Assembly: GCA_001805655.1 (NCBI GenBank)
Contig: MHGR01000121.1
Location: 4,619 to 14,404 of the forward strand
Length of the DNA: 9,786 nt
Reading direction: 5' to 3'
DNA from: Omnitrophica WOR_2 bacterium RIFCSPHIGHO2_02_FULL_52_10
GTDB lineage: Bacteria; Omnitrophota; Gorgyraeia; Zapsychrales; Zapsychraceae
Shown here: positions 6,108-9,786 of the stretch, in pieces
Layout: each line of letters begins with the position of its first letter
Position numbering within the stretch: the stretch's first letter is position 1
Notes under the pieces: generated by a model
Told to the model about the DNA's origin: nothing
Databases searched by the model: none
What the model saw: only the letters and a program-made list of their open reading frames with translations
Position numbers and translations under genes: made by a program

Positions 6108-7405
6108 TTTCTATCCCCTTTCATTGATTTTATATCTTCCGGCTTGCCACCTATGACCCGTTCCAGTTCGGCAGCTGCTTGGGCATATTCGTTTAAAAGA
6201 CTTAAATAATCGCCTTTGGCTTCAAAATATTGCCTTTCAAAACTAAAAAATTCAAAAATACTTACCTGTCCGTTTTGATAACCATCCTTATAAATCTCTA
6301 AAGTCTTCTCAAGTTTAGGCCCCATCTTCTGTTCATAAATATCAATACTTTCATCCAGCAATTCTAAATTCTTGTAGGTTGCCCTAATTTCTCGTTCGAC
6401 TTGAAACCGAATGCCTTCTTGTTCAGCTTCTGCCTGTTGACTGGCGGCTTTTGTTTGATAGATACGCGATTGATTCCGATCAAAAATGGGTATTGGAATA
6501 GATATCCTACCGCCCATAAGGTCCTCACCGCTTGTTTCCTGTTCATATAAAAATCCAACCGTTACCGGAGGAAGAGATTCTCTTTTAGCTAATGTAGCGT
6601 CTGCCTTAGTCTGCATGATTCTATTTTGAGCTGATAAAATTTCCGGACGATTTCCCCCGGCAAAATCGAGATAATCATCCACATTATGCTCAGAATAACG
6701 GTTATAGGATTCTTTCTGAGGTTTAACTTCAGCCTCCGATGAATATCCTAATAAATTTTTGAATGTGAGCAATTCTTCGTAATAGGCGGCTTCCAGACTC
6801 TTCTTTTCTTGAATGGAACGGTCCCTCTCTACCTCCAATATATTCGCTTCTACCTCGGAAACCTCACCTTTTTCTAAACGCGTACGGGCAATTTGAGCTA
6901 ATTCGTCATTTAATTTAAACACGTCTTGTGCAAGTTCGCTCTTGCCTTCTAAAGAAAGCAAAGAAAAAAAGGATGTTTTGACCTCCTGAACAAGTTTTTG
7001 TTCAGATGCGCGTAGTTTTTCTTTAGCTACTTCATATCCTGCTTTAGCTGCTTTCCTTTTAGGTCCCCATGTCCCCAAACGAAACTCTTTTTCTAATTCA
7101 AATTCGACATTAGGTTTTTCATCGCTTTCCTCACCCTCTTTCGTACTGTAACTCGCTTCGGGGTTCGAAAACGTATTTGCCTCAATAATCTCGCCGTATG
7201 CTATGTCAACATCTTTGCGTAGGGCTTTAATTTCAGGGTTGGAATCAAGCGCTTGCTTGATTGACTCATCTAATGTGATCTCAATATGTCTAGGGAAATC
7301 CATCACATGAGATGAGGACACATCCATCTGTGCAAATACAATCGTAGACACAGACAGCATGCCTGCTATGAAAATCCCATTTTTAATTATTTGTTTAATG
7401 TGCAT
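6104..7405 (-). CDS. TolC/CzcC-family outer-membrane efflux channel
   Basis: 433 residues, usual length for CusC/CzcC-type channels. Signal peptide 1-25 (cleavage after TIVFA). The mature start has no Cys, so it is not a lipoprotein, unlike E. coli CusC. Two outer-membrane efflux repeats are visible. The first (about 43-220) has a long coiled-coil region with RLEKGEVSEVEANILEVER. The second (about 250-418) has ISIPIPIFDRNQSRI at 301-315, close to the CzcC signature, and GQVSIFEFFSFERQYFEAKG. This gives the internal duplication of TolC proteins. It is first gene of the AT-richer four-gene cassette, and its start abuts the stop of the broken YHS-type gene (TAA directly followed by ATG). GGAAAGG 5 nt upstream is the likely ribosome binding site and lies inside the end of that remnant. 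Because the partner adaptor lacks a hairpin, this channel's periplasmic tip may have adapted; I cannot judge that from sequence alone. Confidence 0.94.
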   Translation of the reverse strand: MHIKQIIKNGIFIAGMLSVSTIVFAQMDVSSSHVMDFPRHIEITLDESIKQALDSNPEIKALRKDVDIAYGEIIEANTFSNPEASYSTKEGEESDEKPNVEFELEKEFRLGTWGPKRKAAKAGYEVAKEKLRASEQKLVQEVKTSFFSLLSLEGKSELAQDVFKLNDELAQIARTRLEKGEVSEVEANILEVERDRSIQEKKSLEAAYYEELLTFKNLLGYSSEAEVKPQKESYNRYSEHNVDDYLDFAGGNRPEILSAQNRIMQTKADATLAKRESLPPVTVGFLYEQETSGEDLMGGRISIPIPIFDRNQSRIYQTKAASQQAEAEQEGIRFQVEREIRATYKNLELLDESIDIYEQKMGPKLEKTLEIYKDGYQNGQVSIFEFFSFERQYFEAKGDYLSLLNEYAQAAAELERVIGGKPEDIKSMKGDRK

Positions 7406-7596
7406 TTATACCTTTCCATCGCCCATCTGATCGATGACTTCGCCGCTGACGGGACAGATCTTGTTGCCCGCGCTGGGAAGTTCCGACCCCGTAGACTCCA
7501 CCCACTCCATCATGCCGTCATGACCCATCCCTTCCTGGGCAAAGGCCTGACCGGCTGACAGTAATGCTATTACTGCCCCTGCAATAAATGATCCAT
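7406..7596 (-). pseudogene. Remnant of a small secreted YHS/TRASH-like metal-binding protein
   Basis: A minus-strand frame ending at the TAA at 7406-7408 encodes a hydrophobic stretch AGAVIALLSAGQAFA, which reads as signal-peptide core and cleavage site. EGMGHDGMMEWVEST follows, then NKICPVSGEVIDQMGDGKV. The CPVSGE..DQMG block matches the first half of small YHS/TRASH-like proteins, which normally continue with a second Cys-x-x-Cys half; here a stop follows at once. The 5' end is also damaged. No ATG lies in frame; the ATG at 7594-7596 is one base out of phase and leads to a stop after eight codons. A one-base indel between 7586 and 7593 would restore a normal signal peptide. In-frame ATT at 7585 could be a rare start but would lack the usual Lys residues. 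I read it as truncated at the 3' end and frameshifted at the 5' end. It is GC-rich like nhaD, unlike the genes after it. Confidence 0.6.
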
Positions 7597-7601
7597 CGTC
7601 T

Positions 7602-8885
7602 TTATCGCGGGATGACGGCGTGATAGATCATTAAAAAAGAAAGGATTCCCGCCGCGTACCCGATAAATACAGGCAAGGTGATCTTGCGCAGATACCACGC
7701 GAACGTAATCTTCTCCATCCCCATCACGACAACGCCGGCCGCCGAGCCGATCACAAGAAGGCTCCCTCCCGCCCCGACGCTGTAAGCAATCATCTCCCAA
7801 AGCTTTGAATCAACCGGATACAAGCTCAGATCGTACATCCCCATGCTGGCGGCCGTCAAAGGGACGTTGCCGATGACGGCTGCCATCAGCCCCATCAGCG
7901 CGACAATAATATCTTTATTCTTTAAATACGTGTCCATCCAGACGGCCCAGCGGTCTAATATCCCCGCTGTTTCCATGGCGGCAACCGTCAAAAGGACACC
8001 CAACAAAAAGATAATGCTGGAGAAATCCACCTTAGATAAAACATACGGCACCTTCAGATGATCTCTTTGCCGGTTAAACAAATCTGTCAAGGCCCACAGG
8101 ACACCCAGCCCTAAAAGGATTCCCATAAAAGGCGGGAGGCCCGTGATCGCCTTGAAAACGGGGACAAAAACAAGCGCTCCGATTCCTAGAAAAAAGATCC
8201 GCCGGGCGCCGTGAACACTCCCTTTGTTTTCAGACGGCGTGAAAGACGCGACGGTTTCTTTTTTCATAAAAAGAGAAAAATAGCACAAAGGGACCGCCAC
8301 CGACAGCAAGCTCGGGATAAACAAAAGCCCCATCATTTTGGCCGTCGTGAGCCGCCCGCCGATCCAAAGCATCGTGGTCGTCACGTCCCCGATCGGCGTC
8401 CAAATCCCGCCGGCATTCGCCGCCACGATCACCATGCCGGCGAAGATCAGCCGATCGTCTCTCTCCTCAACCAGGCGACGAACAAGCGACACCATCGCGA
8501 TTGAGGTCGTGAGGTTATCCAAAACGGCGGAAAGAAAAAAAGTAACCAGCGAAACAGCCCAAAGCAACGTGCGTTTACGCCGCGTCCGGATAAAATCAAT
8601 AACGATTTTAAACCCGTCATGGGACTCAATGAGAGCGACAATCGTCATCGCCCCTAGAAGAAAAATCACAAGCTGGGCAATCTCGTGCAGATGGTCATTG
8701 AGGCTGCGCAGGACGATCCCCATATAGAGGACAACCCCGCACTCATAACATTTTTGGATAGTGATAATCGACCAGCAGGAAACAGCCATCAAGAGGGCGC
8801 TGGCCGCTTTGTTGACACCGATTTTTTGCTCAAAAATAATCGCCGCGTACCCCAGGACAAAAATGGCGACCATCAGCAGATTCAT
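7602..8885 (-). CDS. nhaD: NhaD-type Na+/H+ antiporter
   Basis: 427 residues, normal for NhaD, with about 11-12 hydrophobic segments. Inner-membrane secondary transporter of the ion transporter superfamily, exchanging Na+ (or Li+) for H+. Diagnostic stretches are SAVLDNLTTSIAMVSL (119-134), ANAGGIWTPIGDVTTT (156-171), FSSIIFLLGVLLTVAAMETA (288-307) and GNVPLTAASMGMYDLS (339-354). D123, N124 and the T125-T126 pair are in the conserved LDNLTT core, and GNVPLTAA matches the second inverted-repeat core. Its ATG overlaps the cusA stop as ATGA, so the two are probably co-translated, with AAGGA about 10 nt upstream. This is an unusual neighbour for a Cu/Ag RND pump and may offset the proton influx used by the pump or act in the same stress response; that link is inferred. 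An ArsB-like role is a less likely alternative given the NhaD motifs. The broken YHS gene starts just past its stop. Confidence 0.9.
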   Translation of the reverse strand: MNLLMVAIFVLGYAAIIFEQKIGVNKAASALLMAVSCWSIITIQKCYECGVVLYMGIVLRSLNDHLHEIAQLVIFLLGAMTIVALIESHDGFKIVIDFIRTRRKRTLLWAVSLVTFFLSAVLDNLTTSIAMVSLVRRLVEERDDRLIFAGMVIVAANAGGIWTPIGDVTTTMLWIGGRLTTAKMMGLLFIPSLLSVAVPLCYFSLFMKKETVASFTPSENKGSVHGARRIFFLGIGALVFVPVFKAITGLPPFMGILLGLGVLWALTDLFNRQRDHLKVPYVLSKVDFSSIIFLLGVLLTVAAMETAGILDRWAVWMDTYLKNKDIIVALMGLMAAVIGNVPLTAASMGMYDLSLYPVDSKLWEMIAYSVGAGGSLLVIGSAAGVVVMGMEKITFAWYLRKITLPVFIGYAAGILSFLMIYHAVIPR

Positions 8886-9786
8886 GAGGCCGGCGTCCTT
8901 GGCGCTTCTTTTTTGTTCATCTCAAAATTCCATTTCCAGATGGCATAAATGGCCGGATACACCAGAAGCTCCATGACAAAGGAAGTAAAAATCCCTCCCA
9001 CCATCGGGGCGGCAATCCGTTTCATCACATCCGCCCCGGCTTCCCACGGCGCGGCCCACATGACAGGCAGAAGACCCATAAACGTCGTCCCCACGGTCAT
9101 CATCTTAGGACGAATCCGCTTGACGGCGCCGTGCACGATGGCCTCCTCGAGGTCAGAGAAGCTGCGCAAAACCCCCTTGCGCTTGGCGTCTTCATAAGCC
9201 AAATCCAGATACAAAAGCATGATGACGCCCGTTTCGGCGTCGACCCCCGCCAGGGCGATCAGCCCTACCCATACCGCGATCGACATGTTGTACCCCAGGC
9301 CCCACAGCAGCCAAAAAGCGCCGATCAGAGAAAACGGAACGGCGAGGAGAACAATCATCGTCTTGACCAGCGACTTGGTGTTCATGTACAAAAGGAAAAA
9401 AATGATAAACAGCGTAATGGGGACCGCGATGATCAGCCGCTCTCTCACGCGCTCCATGTATTCATACTGCCCGCTCCAGAGAAGGGCGTAACCGGTGGGG
9501 AGTTTCAGTTTTTCCCGGACAATGCGTTTCGCCTCGGTGACATAACTGCCGATGTCCCGGCCGGTCATATCCACATAGACGTAACCGGCCAAAAGGCCGT
9601 TTTCATTGCGCAGCATGGACGGCCCGGTGCGTAAAACAATATCCGCGATCTGTGCCAGCGGGATTTGCTGGCCCGCCGGCGTCGGCACGAGGACCCTTTT
9701 TAAATTTTCCACGTCGTCGCGCAGTTCCCTCGGATAGCGGACATTGACCGGATAGCGTTCCCGGCCCTCGATCGTGGTAGATATTT
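8882..9786 (-). CDS. cusA: CusA/SilA-type Cu(I)/Ag(I) RND permease, C-terminal third (cut by window edge)
   Basis: The frame is open to the window edge; 300 C-terminal residues are visible, so the missing N-terminus is an edge effect. A GTG at 9712 is in frame but is not the start, because family-like sequence continues upstream (TTIEGRERYPVNVRYPRELR). The visible part is the end of the second periplasmic loop (IPLAQIADIVLRTGPSMLRN, then GRDIG) and TM8-TM12. It matches the CusA branch closely: SGQYEYMERVRERL, PFSLIGAFWLLWGLGYNMSI, WVGLIALAGVDAETGVIMLL, HGAVKRIRPKMMTV and MKRIAAPMVGGIFTS. The Glu in GVDAETGVIM matches the conserved GVAAEFGVVM Glu of CusA. It would drive efflux of periplasmic Cu(I) or Ag(I). 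TM4 and the Met relay lie outside the window, so metal choice rests on overall likeness. The stop overlaps the nhaD start by four bases. It is clearly distinct from the RND permease at 1921-5064. Confidence 0.93.
   Translation of the reverse strand, partial: ISTTIEGRERYPVNVRYPRELRDDVENLKRVLVPTPAGQQIPLAQIADIVLRTGPSMLRNENGLLAGYVYVDMTGRDIGSYVTEAKRIVREKLKLPTGYALLWSGQYEYMERVRERLIIAVPITLFIIFFLLYMNTKSLVKTMIVLLAVPFSLIGAFWLLWGLGYNMSIAVWVGLIALAGVDAETGVIMLLYLDLAYEDAKRKGVLRSFSDLEEAIVHGAVKRIRPKMMTVGTTFMGLLPVMWAAPWEAGADVMKRIAAPMVGGIFTSFVMELLVYPAIYAIWKWNFEMNKKEAPRTPAS

Noticed and set aside
8211..8504. Plus-strand open frames opposite nhaD, cusA and the RND gene
   Set aside because: They have Arg-, His- or Ser-rich compositions typical of antisense shadows, no domains, and lie entirely opposite well-supported genes.

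Overview
The window looks like part of a heavy-metal resistance island from a Gram-negative (diderm) bacterium. It encodes RND pumps with periplasmic adaptor and outer-membrane channel partners, and several Sec-type signal peptides. All recognisable genes read on the minus strand. No rRNA, tRNA, intact transposase or CRISPR array is present. I cannot name the organism from this sequence alone.

Layout in transcription order, from high to low coordinates. (1) The C-terminal third of a CusA/SilA-type Cu(I)/Ag(I) RND permease, cut by the window edge (8882-9786). (2) An NhaD-type Na+/H+ antiporter whose ATG overlaps the cusA stop as ATGA (7602-8885). (3) A broken gene for a small secreted protein that keeps only the start of a YHS/TRASH-like metal-binding domain (7406-7596). 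(4) A tight four-gene efflux cassette: TolC/CzcC-like outer-membrane channel (6104-7405), unusually short membrane-fusion protein (5103-6107), full-length heavy-metal RND permease (1921-5064), and a small periplasmic protein ending in a CPMHP...CPKCGM heavy-metal-binding domain (1242-1814). (5) A roughly 390-bp non-coding stretch with strong inverted repeats, including a possible pseudoknot (848-1241). (6) The N-terminal part of a YHS + HMBD P1B-type Cu/Ag ATPase, cut by the other window edge (1-847).

Base composition is mosaic. The outer parts (1 to about 850, and about 7410 to 9786) are visibly GC-rich. The four-gene cassette between them is AT-richer. The right-hand change falls on the junction between the broken YHS gene and the tolC-like start codon. 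I infer that the cassette was inserted into a pre-existing cus-nhaD-YHS-P-ATPase array, truncating the YHS gene. The structured non-coding stretch marks the other end.

Functionally, the ATPase would export cytosolic Cu(I)/Ag(I) to the periplasm, and the RND systems would move periplasmic metal across the outer membrane. The HMBD protein may buffer or hand over metal, and NhaD may adjust ion gradients. The second RND is not a standard CusA or CzcA: its TM4 acidic motif differs, and histidines stand where CusA has its metal-ferrying methionines. Its adaptor lacks the helical hairpin that normally docks to TolC. These two features and the pseudoknot region are the most notable things in the window.
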